A stretch of DNA of 60,872 nucleotides from Chara braunii (taxonomy: Eukaryota; Streptophyta; Charophyceae; Charales; Characeae). The notes below the pieces were generated by a model. It made no database searches. It had not been told where the DNA came from and saw only the letters and a program-made list of their open reading frames with translations. The position numbers and the translations under genes are program-made. Below, one piece after another: positions 1 to 9,280 of this stretch. The stretch covers positions 903,306-964,177 of the forward strand of contig BFEA01000096.1 of the NCBI GenBank assembly GCA_003427395.1, in the 5' to 3' direction. Position 1 is the first letter of the stretch, and the number at the start of each line of letters is the position of its first letter.

Positions 1-365
1 CGGCGAGATGATCCGCGCAGATGCAGGCGTGCGCATTTCTGGCTTTTCTCGCATTCCTCTCCTTTCTCTCCTTCCTCTACTTCATCCACTCCCCCCCCTA
101 CCCCTATCCACTCAACCCCCCCTTTCCCCCCCTCCCGCCCCTCTCCCACCAGCACCACGCCCCACCACCACCACCTACCCTTTCCCACTACCCCCCTCCC
201 CATAACACAACCACCTCACCAACCATCCCCCCGCCTCCCAGAGACCGTGGGAGATGTCCCCCCCTCTGATGACGCCCCAGGTGGCATGGGGCAGAAAAGC
301 GCTTCAGGGAGCTGCCACCCCCTTCCCGCAATTCGGCGAGATGATCCGCGCAGATGCAGGCGTGC
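1..365 (+). repeat. Ribozyme-bearing repeat unit, partial second copy
   Basis: The first 33 bases recur at 333-365, so the window opens on a tandem-like unit of about 332 bp whose second copy diverges after 365. The unit holds a C-rich tract, a short reading frame opening with a strongly hydrophobic stretch (from base 21, residues ACAFLAFLAFLSFLSFL) and a hammerhead-like motif near its end (247-318). A diverged inverted copy lies at about 3838-4240 with the same order: hydrophobic start, C-rich tract, motif. Whether the hydrophobic frame is translated is unknown. The unit could be a terminal repeat of a Penelope-like element or a retrozyme-like sequence. Confidence 0.6.
247..318 (+). ncRNA. 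Hammerhead ribozyme-like motif (type I layout)
   Basis: CTGATGA is at 266-272 and GAAA at 294-297. Between them stem II pairs GCCCCA (274-279) with TGGGGC (287-292) around loop GGTGGCA, with a C/A apposition next to the core. After GAAA comes palindromic AAGCGCTT (297-304), which would form a minimal or dimeric stem III. C305 is the predicted cleavage residue. AGGG (306-309) pairs with CCCT (262-265) as stem I, and GTGG (247-250) can pair with CCAC (315-318) farther out. Short palindromic stem III is known from Penelope-element hammerheads. The C/A pair at 10.1-11.1 departs from the usual G-C, so activity is uncertain. Confidence 0.55.
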
Positions 366-726
366 GACGGATCTGGAGGAGAGAGCTGAAGCGGGATTTG
401 AACCTTTTACCCTCCCCTTCCCCTTTCCCCTTTTCTCCCCCTCTCCCTCTTCTCCGCCCCTCTTGATCCCCTGATTCTTCTCTCCGTGGCTCTTGGGACC
501 GCATGGCAGGAGTGCGGGTTGGTAGCGTGGTGTGTAATAATAATAATAATATTTTTTTTGCGAATATAAACGATTCGTCTCTGTTCTCTTAAGGATTGGC
601 TTGCATCAAGATGGCTCATGGACCTTTTTGCCTTCCTTCTCGCCCCCTCTTCACTCTTACCTCTTCTCCCTCACCTCTTCTCTGTTGGTACTTTTTCTTT
701 CTTCCACCTCCCCCGTTGGTATGCCC
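366..726. other. Low-complexity CT-rich stretch, no gene seen
   Basis: CT-rich runs (about 405-475), a short (TAA)n tract near 536-550 and T-rich sequence. Several frames are open only because of the composition. I see no domain or conserved motif. Confidence 0.5.
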
Positions 727-1046
727 TGGATGGCGTCTTTGTGCTTTCTGACGACTGTCGGAAGTACTTCATTATTTGGCTATCGGATCTCATCGGAGTG
801 CCGCCTTGATCACATATGTTTGCTTTCAATACCTGATCTATTGGAATATCGAAATGTCGCTTTGCAAAGGTTTCGGTGGGATGCTGTGGATGGCGTCTTT
901 GTGCTTTCTGTCGATTGTCGGAGAAGTGCTTCATTATTTGGCTATTATATCTTATTGGAATGCCGCCTTAATGGCATATGTTTGCTTTCAATACTTGATC
1001 TATTGGAATATCGAAATGTCTTTTTGCAAAGGTTTCGATGGAATGA
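727..1046. repeat. Two-copy tandem duplication, period 160-162 bp
   Basis: The segment beginning TGGATGGCGTCTTTGTGC at 727 recurs at 887, and the shared tail containing TTGGAATATCGAAATG recurs as well. A two-base indel makes the period 160 in the first part and 162 later. The frame through it encodes a repeated peptide (ICLLSI.DLLEYRNV), but I recognise no protein family. Copies are about 90 percent identical by eye. Confidence 0.8.
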
Positions 1047-1460
1047 TGTGTTGGTCGCAATTATGCCGTAATAATGTGTGTATCTTTGGTATGTTCTCCA
1101 AGATTCGGCTCTCTGAGTTATCTTCTTTCCCTGTTTTTTAGAGTGAATAGCTGGATCAATGCCCGCGGAGAAATGGCGAGGCATCACCACCCCCCTACAT
1201 CACTGTAAAATCGTCGTTAACGCAGAATCGGCCTACTTCAACCGATAAACAGCCCGATGGTCATCCTTTGGACATACCAAATGGCTTTACCCCGCCGCGC
1301 TTGTGTGGCCTCCCGCACCTTGCTCTTTGCTCAGTGTGCCGACGATTATTCGGTCGGAGTCGCACAAGCATGACGTGTTGTGCTCGTGCACAGTGCATGT
1401 GGAACGCACATGCTACACACACACACACACAAGCAAGCAAACACGTGTATGCGAACACAC
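1047..1460. other. No gene seen; short (CA)n tract
   Basis: Unique-looking sequence with a short (CA)n run at about 1417-1430. I see no coding domain or RNA gene. Confidence 0.4.
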
Positions 1461-1646
1461 ACTGGGTTATCGCTAACTCTAGACGATGCGTCGAGTTCTT
1501 ATCCATCAATCAGATGCATCCTGGGAAGACTGTAGGCGCATACACACACNACTGTAGGCGCATACACACACTGGGTTATCGCTAACTCTAGACGATGCGT
1601 CGAGTTCTTATCCATCAATCAGATGCATCCTGGGAAGACTGTAGGG
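1461..1646. other. Duplicated block around a one-base assembly gap
   Basis: A block starting ACTGGGTTATCGC is at 1461-1536 and again from 1570. A single N lies at 1550. The 20-odd bases ending at the N are the same as those starting after it (ACTGTAGGCGCATACACACA), as if two overlapping contig ends were laid end to end. Part of the duplication may therefore be an assembly artefact. The block ends in the sequence that forms the 5' side of the ribozyme motif at 1636. Confidence 0.65.
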
Positions 1647-1690
1647 GTTCAACCTCCTGATGAGTCGGTGAAAGTCTGACGAAACACTTT
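1636..1690 (+). ncRNA. Hammerhead ribozyme motif (type III layout)
   Basis: CTGATGA is at 1657-1663 and GAAA at 1681-1684. Stem II is closed by the canonical G-C pair: GTCGG (1664-1668) with CTGAC (1676-1680), one G.T wobble, loop TGAAAGT. Stem I is a hairpin, GGGG (644-647 of the kilobase) with CCTC (653-656) and loop TTCAA. Just before it, GTA (1641-1643) is an allowed NUH cleavage triplet. Stem III pairs TGT(A) with ACA at 684-686, then after one mismatch AGA (636-638) with TTT (688-690). The complete core and all three helices in the right order make this the best hammerhead candidate of the window. Confidence 0.68.
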
Positions 1691-1815
1691 GGCACAATCA
1701 TGCTTTTTCTGAGTGTACAACAAATATGACCACACCCACACACAGTCGGTGTAAGTCTGACGAAGCAGTCTGGCACAGTCATGTTTTTTTAAGTGTATAA
1801 CGAATATGACCAGAC
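1658..1815. repeat. Two tandem copies of the ribozyme 3' half, second decayed
   Basis: The segment from AGTCGGTG through the TCATG region recurs about 84 bp downstream, near 1744-1790. The second copy has lost CTGATGA, which is replaced by CA-rich sequence, and carries GAAG instead of GAAA, so it cannot form the catalytic core. The pair shows local duplication of a ribozyme-bearing sequence followed by decay. Confidence 0.6.
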
Positions 1816-1853
1816 ACACACACATTATTTTTTTATTTTTTTTAACTCTGCAC

Positions 1854-1855
<2 letters not shown>

Positions 1856-1897
<42 letters not shown>
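1856..1897. repeat. (GT)n microsatellite
   Basis: About 21 uninterrupted TG dinucleotides. Confidence 0.95.
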
Positions 1898-1900
<3 letters not shown>

Positions 1901-2499
1901 AACGTATGTATCGTATGCGAGGATACGATAAACCAGTATCCAGCATTTCTCCGACGGCGACACGTCGGTGCACCTTGCATCCGAGGTTCGAGCAGGTATG
2001 GCATGATATAGTCGTGTGGTACGCAAAGCAATTCCTGACTCGCGGATATTAATACGTTGTCTCAGGAGCAACCATCATTGACTTGATGCTATAGCCACCT
2101 AATTCGGAAAGGAGGTAGTTCGGGAGAAGGCGAGGGTGAGAGAGAGAAGGGATGAGGGAGTGGGGAGGTACGAAAAAAAGCTCACGGGTGCTCATATTAG
2201 TAAGAATGCAAAACAGAAAAAAAAAAGGAAGAAAAAAATCACCAGACAGGACAATTTCTCATGTCTCGTAGACGCCCGCATAGGCTGAAGGGGTCTGGGC
2301 CTCGTGCGGCTTCTAAGGTTTATAAGGAAGCGCGCGTAGATCGGTTTCGTCTCGGTCTGATCGTCACAGAGTTCCGACAACTATCCGAAGAACGGGCCGG
2401 CATAACCAATCTGCAAACGTTCCGAGAAACAGGGGGGGAGGGGAAGGGGGGCGGGAAGAGAGAACACTAAAAGAAGTGGTGGGAGAGCGAAAAATAACT

Positions 2500-3400
2500 C
2501 TACTGCCAGCATACGCTCAGGGGAGCCGGGGGTGTGTAAGCAGTCCGCACTCAACGAAGATGGCGTTTTTGATTACTCAATCTTGGTTAGATAGGGCGTG
2601 CATACAAAGGGTAAGTTTCGAACAAAGCAATCTCCTCGCGAGCTTACGAACACACTTCTAACAGGGAGCAATCAGGCTCCTTATAACTGGAAGGATGATC
2701 GCAGGACCGAGGGAAGCTCCCGAGAAAAAGCAACGAGACGAAGAAGTTAATGCCAGCATACGCTTAGGAGTATCGATGGCAAGCAAGGTGCGAGTACGCA
2801 TTCCGTATCCAGCTGAGATGGCTTTTCGGTCACTCAATCTCATAGGACCTTGGTTAGATAGGGAGTGCATACAAGGGGTAAGATCGGAACAAAGCAATTC
2901 CCACGTGAGCTTACGAACGCACTTCCAATAGGGAGCAGTCACAGGCTCCTCGCAACTGGAAGGGTGATCGTAGGACTACGGGAACCGACCGCTGCGACAG
3001 ACGTATATTCGAGCAATAGCCCAGGGGTTGACATATGCAAAAAAAGGGGGGGTTCTTCCCATACAGGTCTAGCATGGCAATAGTTTTACGCAATTCGAAG
3101 AGGGGGTGGGTGGGTGGCGGGGTGTGTGAGCGAGAAAAACAAAGAAGAGGAGGGAGAACGATGGAGAACTCATAGCCAGCATATGTTCAGGAGTACCGAA
3201 GGCAAGCAAGGTGTGAGCACGTGTTCCGTACCCAGCGGAGATTGCGTCCTGGTTACCCAATCTCATAAGACTTCTGGCTCGAAAGGAGGTGCACACAAAG
3301 GTAAGATTCAAACAACGCAACACCTCGTGTGCTTACAATCGCACTTCCAATAGGGAGCAATTTCAGTCTCCTTGTAACTGGAAGGGTGATCGCAGGACTG
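2500..3400. repeat. Three diverged copies of a ~220-bp repeat
   Basis: Copies lie at about 2500-2706, 2747-2975 and 3173-3400. Shared landmarks in order: GCCAGCATA, a CCCAATCTCAT-like segment, (G)GTAAGAT/GTAAGTTTCGAAC, GAGCTTACGA, CACTTCCAATAGGGAGCA, and AACTGGAAGG.TGATCG. The second and third are closest. I find no tRNA fold in them and no protein domain, so the element type is unknown. Confidence 0.7.
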
Positions 3401-3837
3401 GAGGGAACAAACCGTTGCGACAGACGATTATTCGAGCAAGAATTCGGGGGTCAAAATACGCAAGGGAAGAAGACATGCATCTCTTTAAGAAGAGTATTCA
3501 CACTGTGGAAAAAAAATCGAGAGTGTCACTCCAGCGCCCTTAGATCGGATGAAAAAAACTTAATTGGTACTTCAAACGATCGACCTCAAAACAAAACAAG
3601 ATAATACGAGCTATGATCGTTAGGAGGCGGTAGCAAGGTGCTGACTCAAACAAGCGGAGAAGGAGGGAGGAGAGAGAAAGAGAGATGAGAAAGAAACAAG
3701 AAAAAAGAAACCGCAAAAAAAAGGAAGAGAAAGGAGAAGAAAAGAAAAGAAAAGAAAAGAAAACCTGCACCATGTCTTTCCGTGTCCCTACTTCTGCGAC
3801 CATGCGCAAGAGACATCACAGCAGATCCACAGGCGGG
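3401..3837. other. No gene seen; purine-rich tract
   Basis: The tract at about 3655-3765 is almost pure A/G on the plus strand, including an (AAAAG)n run. Short open frames in it are compositional. Confidence 0.5.
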
Positions 3838-4240
3838 GTGGCACATCCCTGAGGCCTTTCTGCTGCCTGCCACTGGCGGCGTCATCAGAGGGGGGGCTTT
3901 CCTTTTTCGTCGGAAGGCTGAGAGCAAGACATAGCAGAAGGAGTGGGTGAGGTGGAAGAGGACGGCGGGATAGGATCCCTGCAGTGGTGGGATGCTGACG
4001 AGCCAGAACTCGTGGAGAGACACGATGAGCGCGAACAGCGAGGCGGAATAAGGGTGCCATGACCTTGTGGCTGGTGTGCTTGTAGGAGGGGTATTGCGTG
4101 GGGGAGAGAAGGCGTGAGAGGTTGCGTAGGTAAGCCAGCATTAGGGAGTGTGACAAGGAAGAAGAGAAACGCGAGTAGGGAGAGGAGTGCGAGGTATGCT
4201 AGGAATGCACAAGCCGTGAGCTCCATGGAGGTCCTCTCAC
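3838..4240 (-). repeat. Inverted diverged copy of the 1-365 repeat unit
   Basis: On the minus strand this segment contains the hydrophobic start (ACAFLAYLALLSLLAFLFFL at about 4225-4165) and ends in the ribozyme-like motif, as in the unit at 1-332. A 223-residue open frame runs from 4556 to 3885 through it. Its distal part is Ser/Pro-rich and unlike any domain I know, so I do not call it a gene. Confidence 0.5.
3839..3892 (-). ncRNA. Hammerhead-like motif, inverted covarying copy
   Basis: Reading the minus strand: CCCT (3892-3889), CTGATGA (3888-3882), C, stem II GCCGCC (3880-3875) / GGCAGC (3867-3862) with loop AGTGGCA and one mismatch, A, GAAA (3860-3857). Palindromic AGGCCT then forms stem III, C3851 is the cleavage residue, and AGGG (3850-3847) pairs with CCCT. 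Compared with the copy at 247-318, stem II positions 4 and 6 changed as pairs (C-G to G-C, A-T to C-G), while the loop GTGGCA, the core and the palindromic nature of stem III are kept. It lies on the same strand as, and about 1.9 kb downstream of, the Penelope-like RT gene. Confidence 0.55.
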
Positions 4241-5233
4241 GCCCCTCATCCAGCGTCATCCTGAGAGAGACCTTTGACGATCTGCAGCATAACCCCCAGT
4301 GAGCAGGAAAGTCACAAGAGCAATTCACGCAGAAGTAACGCAGCGATGATGAGAGCCAGGGTACAGAGCGCTGAGGGTGGTGAAGAAAAAAGCAGTGGCG
4401 CAAACGAGACGGGAGAAGTAGCGAGAGCGTGAGAGCATCACGCACTCCTGTTGGCAAGCCCAGCAAAGCAATGCGACGATAAGAACGTTGGGTACGAGCG
4501 CTAAGCAGAGTGCAAGTGCGCAGAGTAAGGCGGTGAGCGACAGCGGTCCAGGCCACTAGGCTTCATGGTCACGTGGCGACGATACCCCTTCTTCCGATTC
4601 GATGAAGTCCTCCTCGCAGTCCGGTTCAAAGTGAAAGTCCATTCCGCTGCGTCGATCTGCCGTGCCGCGGACTCCCAAAAAGAGCCAACAATTATCGGAA
4701 AACGCCGAGATTCTTTCAGTCAGCGACTCGCAAAGCTAGATGCCCCGAGGTTCCGTGTAGACAACCGCTCGATGCAGATGGAGTTGCTACCCTTGGCCCA
4801 ACTCCTCCGTTTAAGTGTCCATGATTCGGCCGGTCACAGTCATGCTGAAATGGAGCACGCGGGAGCTTATCATATTCAAATCAAAATCAAAATCAAAATC
4901 AAAAAAATTGAGGGATGCGACTCCTGGTCGCGCGCCTGGTGTTTCCTTATTAAAAACGCTTGAGTACCGCCATCTTACCATCGGAGACCCCGTATCATTT
5001 ATCGAGGTGGAGAAGCGTCACTGGAACGTAGACCGATGCCTGAATGAGGTCGACAAAACGCGCCCGCAGGGCGAAGACCGAAAAAAAGGGAAAAACAGCA
5101 TCAACTGCCAACGATAGGGAAAAAAAGGGGGAAGAAACCAGAGAAAAAAGAAGAAGAAAAAGAAAAAACGGAAAGAAAAAACGGAAAGAAAAAAAGAAAA
5201 AAAGAAAAATAGAAAAATAGAAAAAAAGAAAAG
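4241..5233. other. No gene recognised
   Basis: GC-moderate sequence to 4860, a short (TCAAAA)n run at about 4877-4905, then increasingly A-rich sequence. An open frame at 4565-4963 has no recognisable motif. Confidence 0.4.
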
Positions 5234-5234
5234 N

Positions 5235-5306
<72 letters not shown>
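5234..5306 (+). repeat. Long poly-A tract with one N
   Basis: One N at 5234 followed by 72 A residues and preceded by an A-rich ramp from about 5120. It could be the tail of a retroposed sequence on the plus strand or simple slippage. The N suggests the assembler could not resolve its length. Confidence 0.9.
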
Positions 5307-5309
<3 letters not shown>

Positions 5310-5614
5310 GGGTGCAGGGGAGGTTTGTGGGTGGGTTGGGACCGCCTCGCAGTCGTGTGAGCAATATACAAGGGAAGTCTGGTCCGAATTTCCCAACAAA
5401 CATATGGGTGTTAGTCCTAGCTTTTGTGCGGGCCCAAGCGCAACGTACCAGCGGGAATTCCCGGTTTCAGTGGCTCGTTTTCCTCACCTACCCGATGGAA
5501 TCCGCAGCTTAGCAGCTTCTGTCCGGAATCCCTACTCCCTTCTAGCTGCTCCCTGCTGCGAAGCTTGCTGATCCCCTGTCTCTAGCTCAGACAAGCTCTG
5601 CTGACTTGTAAGCG

Positions 5615-5659
5615 TGTGTGTGTGTGTGCGTGTGTGTGTGTGTGCGTGTGTGTGTGTGA
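5615..5659. repeat. Imperfect (GT)n microsatellite
   Basis: TG dinucleotides interrupted by GCG, immediately before the long hairpin at 5681-5745. Confidence 0.85.
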
Positions 5660-5680
5660 CCCACCCGCTATCCCTCCAGA

Positions 5681-5745
5681 GGGATTGCCTTGGCTGAGCG
5701 GGTCAGCTGTCCTGGGGACAGCTGACCCACTGGGCCAGCAATCCC
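5681..5745. other. Long hairpin beyond the RT gene 3' end
   Basis: A perfect 13-bp apical stem pairs 5700-5712 with 5716-5728 around loop TGG. Below an internal loop, GGGATTGC (5681-5688) pairs with GCAATCCC (5738-5745), and TGGC (5691-5694) with GCCA (5734-5737). On the minus strand it lies 42 bases after the stop codon of the RT gene, so it would sit in that transcript's 3' region. It could be an RT template-recognition or RNA-stability structure. A small-RNA precursor is an alternative. Confidence 0.75.
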
Positions 5746-5786
5746 CCGGACTCCACACACCTACACATACACAGACACAGACACGA

Positions 5787-7967
5787 TTAGTGCATTGTGT
5801 ACCTCTGCTCTAAAGATTCGAGGGTCAACTGCAAATTAACCGTGCTTGGCTGATACAGCTGATGATTCTTGAGGACTTTTTTGACGACGTCCCAGCACCT
5901 GCGTGACTCGTATCCATTCTCAATCATCCCGGCTACCACATGGTGTATCTCGGACGCAGCCTCCGTCGGGTCGGTGCATAGGATCAGAATCAGTGCAGTC
6001 TGCGCGGTGATGATTTGCAAAGATTGCGCAGTACTCCTGTTCGAGTTGAATCTCGTGTACCTGCAAGGTTCAAAGCCCACGTCATGCCTCTTGTCGCTCT
6101 TCGCCGTCGCGAATTCTCCCTTCTTGGCAGAGGAAACCGAGATCGCCATGCTGAGGAAGTTGGCGACGATGCCTTGCCCGTCTTCTCCCTTAAGCATAGT
6201 AGTCTCCTTAATCTCGATATACTCAGCAGGGTAGATCCACTTGGGATCTGCACTCTGGTCGCAATCCAGTCTGAAGCAGTCTCCGACCGTAGCATTGTTC
6301 AGAGAGTAAATGTCGTCCACATATCGAAACGTGTCTCTGAAGGATCGGACCAACTCGTACAAGCCTTGCTCCAACATCCTGACCATCGCCTGGTACTCAA
6401 AAAAATAGACGTCGCACCAAATCGGTGAGCAGGCCAGCCCCATCGGTATTCCCAGTACCTGCTTCCAAACCTCCCCTCCCATCTGCACGAGGCTGTGTGA
6501 GACACACCACTCCGATACCCAAACAACTTCCTTCTCCGTGAAATGCATGCAGTCCTCAGGGGGGCAAAGATGCTTATCCGTCCATGACGCGAACATACTG
6601 CCCCCATCCGTGACCCTGACCTTGATCGAATCCCGTGGGCTCCTGTCGCGTCTGTGCGCCATGGCACACTCTACAAAAAACTTTACTGCAGCGACCAAGC
6701 TATGCTCCGACGAATCCGTAGGGATCAGCTCGAAGCACCTGGTAATGTCAGCCGTGTAGACGGATGATACCATTTGCGGAATGCTGGCTGCAAATTCGCC
6801 AATCGACGAGACTGGCCACCATAGGTTGGGTTTCGTTCCGTACTCGGCTTCCAATAAAATGCTCTTCTCTTTGCAGAATTCTCGAACCGAGGGAACCAGG
6901 AAGCTAAGCAGACAGGCGCATAACTCGGCCATTGCAGAGACTGATGAGTTGACTGTGTTTGTGATCCACCGGAAGGTGCGCTTATGTGCTTTGAAGACCG
7001 CCATCAGATACGGAAGTGTTGATCCGGTACGAGGGAGAGCTTCAAGATGCGTTGTCTCTGCATGCATGGCTGCTTTTAAAAGCTCTGGCTCCTCATGTAG
7101 CAATACGAAGTCCGGGCTGGACAACATTTGCAATGCAAGCTCTCTGATGAAGTTGACACAGACGTACGTTGGCGTATTGGCAGCTTTGTCCGTGGCTAAG
7201 ACCAGGAACCTCCTGGAGATGAATTCGATCTCCTTTTTTATGCTCGCCTGATCGATGGGCTCGACAGAGACATGACGGTGCTTGTTCCAGTAACTGCACA
7301 TCTTTGTTCTAGCCTTATCTAGCGCCAGTTTTCTCACCTGCCTCCTCCTCCTGTCACTGAGTTGCAGGATGTCATGTGATGTATCCGCCACCTTGTCCAG
7401 AAGCTGCCCCATCTCGTAGAGAGCCTCGTCAATGTCCAATGCTTTCAGGGGGACATGGTTCAGACCCTCCTTCAGCATAGCCCTAAGGCTGTAGTTATCT
7501 GTGATCTCCGGGCTCATCGTAACTACGTGCTGGTGCACAGAACCCGGGATGAGCTCAGCTGGTATGCTACTGAGGAGCGGTGCATACCTCTGAGATCTGC
7601 ACGGGCACCTTGCCACATCATAATCCTTCGACCATTGCTTGAGGTTGAAGTCCCTGAAGACCCTTTTTGGCTTACAAACGTATGCGGCGATCGGATCATT
7701 GTAGGACCATCCAAATACGATATTGTCCAGTCATGAGTCCACTTCCTCCCCTACAATGCGTTTCAGCGCATCCTGCATGATTCTCCTGGCGGAGAAAGCT
7801 TCCATGATCTTGCTCGTGTACCTCATGTGCAGATACGTCGCTTCAGTGCGCTTCTTCTTCTCCCATCTCATCCTGCCGTTGGGGAGCTCGATCATCCTGC
7901 CACCCAGCTCTAGGTCCTGTGAGACAAAGATAGCGCAGGCGAGGTGAATCCTACGGTCATCTGACAA
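5787..7967 (-). CDS. Penelope-like / rvt-like reverse transcriptase, main exon
   Basis: This frame encodes a reverse transcriptase of about 725 residues interrupted by one in-frame TGA (7733-7731). RT landmarks in order: LATDKAANTP near the amino side of the fingers, PYLMAVFKAHK, TADITRCFELIP (first catalytic Asp), QVLGIPMGLACSP, and FRYVDDIYSLNN with the catalytic YVDD at 6323-6312. This order and the GIPMG motif fit Penelope-like retroelements or the related cellular rvt genes rather than LINEs or gypsy. No GIY-YIG nuclease is seen on either end. The 5' end sits after a pyrimidine-rich tract ending TTCTTGTCAG (7970-7961), a good 3' splice site, so upstream exons are expected. Apart from the TGA the frame is intact, so the gene is young or constrained. 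Start codon unknown. Confidence 0.75.
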
Positions 7968-8039
7968 GAAAAAAAAGGGGGGTAAAAGAAAAAAATTATT
8001 GGAAAACCAATGGAAAAAAAGGGGGGAATTTGGAAGAAG
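7961..8039 (-). promoter_or_regulatory. Probable intron 3' end of the RT gene
   Basis: Minus-strand sequence is T/C-rich with two runs of C6T6-8 type and ends CAG at 7963-7961, directly before the long RT frame. Retained introns are an established peculiarity of Penelope-like elements. The matching donor was not resolved. Confidence 0.5.
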
Positions 8040-8460
8040 GGAGAGGGAGACGAAAAATGCATGGTGCAGAGGCGTGGCACTCTCTCGTGTGAGCGAACAA
8101 AATCCTGTGCGGCCAGATCACCATCAGAGAGTCTTCGCGTTAAATTCCTCCTTTGCTCAGATCGCCTAGAATCAACCTGCGAACGTTCCTCCGGGGAAAG
8201 CCTATCGCCGCTTGCTGCCAAGCTAAGGTTAGTCGGTGTGTGTGCCGCTGGTGGAGTGACTAGGATCGGTGGGAGTTGCTCGGCAGCCTGCACTGGGGCG
8301 GTGTGCTGAAGTAATGGCCCTGGATCACGCGCAACGGTGTTGGCTAGATCAGCAGCACCCCTTCTTTGTGCGAGGGCAGCCTCCCGTCTCGGGGCGGGGG
8401 GGAAATTCAGCCCTCCTTGCCTGGGGATGGGCTCCAGGCAGCACCTCAAGTGTGGAGGTA
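8040..8460 (-). CDS. Possible middle exon of the RT gene
   Basis: On the minus strand a frame stays open from 8569 to 7910, rich in Arg, Ala, Pro and Gln (PRREAALAQRRGAADLANTV, SPEERSQVDSRRSEQRRNL) and ending near RSHERV about 8085. It is in a different frame from the RT exon, so it must be joined by splicing if real. It resembles the basic, low-complexity amino-terminal region of many retroelement proteins. I recognise no domain. Boundaries are approximate. Confidence 0.35.
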
Positions 8461-8574
8461 AAGTGCCATAGCGTTGCTCGTATTTATACGTATAGTACAT
8501 CATGGATCTAGGTGACGGCGTGCGCTCGCGTCGGTCCTCTGAGCGATGGCGCAAGCACGTTCCTCCCATCTCAC

Positions 8575-8697
8575 CTCCTCCTCCTCCTCTTCAGATCTCT
8601 CCCCTTCGTACGTCAGATCGAACGGTCGATCTGGCGCCTTCCCTTGTCGACCTCCTCTCCCACGTCCAGCGCCCAAGCCTCGCGTCTTTGGCGCCAT
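8575..8697 (-). CDS. Possible first exon of the RT gene
   Basis: An ATG at 8697 opens 41 codons: a basic Gly/Arg start (MAPKTRGLGAGRGRGGR) followed by an acidic run of glutamates. It ends exactly at GAG|GTGAGA, a consensus 5' splice donor with GT at 8574-8573. The basic start could bind nucleic acid. The link to the RT rests on strand, order and splice signals only. Confidence 0.45.
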
Positions 8698-8699
8698 GG

Positions 8700-9280
8700 C
8701 AAAAACTAATTAGCTGCGCGACGATAAGCGACGATGAGCGCTAGTGCGATAAGAGCGCAAGCAAGTCGAGAACGATGAAGGCAGCGGTAATAGCAAGAGC
8801 ATAACAGTGCCGCACACTCGATGATGCAAGGTCAAGTGCGAATGATGAAAGCAAGTACGATATTAGGCCTTTATAGTGGTCGAAACCTGGCGAGGACGCC
8901 AGGAATGGGGTTTGGTATGGTTGTCGGAAGACGATGCGACGCAGCAGCGGAAATTGACTCGCCGCAGTCAACCTCCGCGCTGCATCAAAACCACGCCTAG
9001 GACGTCCGCGGTCATGGTCAAACTGGACCCTGCCACATCGATTACATTTCCCCCAGGCCGAAATTGAAGGAAAGACGGCGTGGCGGTACGGTTCCCCGAA
9101 GACCTGAAATGTCCCCGTTGGACTGGACCGACGCGACCACAATGGGCCAATTAGTGGGTTCCGGTCCAAACGGCAAGTTTGACCGGTTGGGACCGGACCG
9201 ACACGGCCGCATAAATTGGCCAGAAAAGGAACGGCCCTAAGAAGTCATATAGATGAACAGCTGGGCATGAGTAATTAAGA
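8700..9280. other. No gene seen, candidate upstream region of the RT gene
   Basis: Rich in CGATGA/GCGATAAG-type short repeats (8720-8850) and, at about 9100-9230, in GGACCGG/CCGGTCC palindromic pieces. No TATA box convincingly placed for the minus-strand gene. Confidence 0.35.

Noticed and set aside
3885-4556. 223-residue minus-strand ORF as a host gene
   Set aside because: Low-complexity Ser/Pro/Leu composition without a domain. It overlaps the ribozyme-bearing repeat, so its openness is probably incidental.
4995-5403. Phe-rich ORFs opposite the poly-A tract
   Set aside because: Compositional; no domain.
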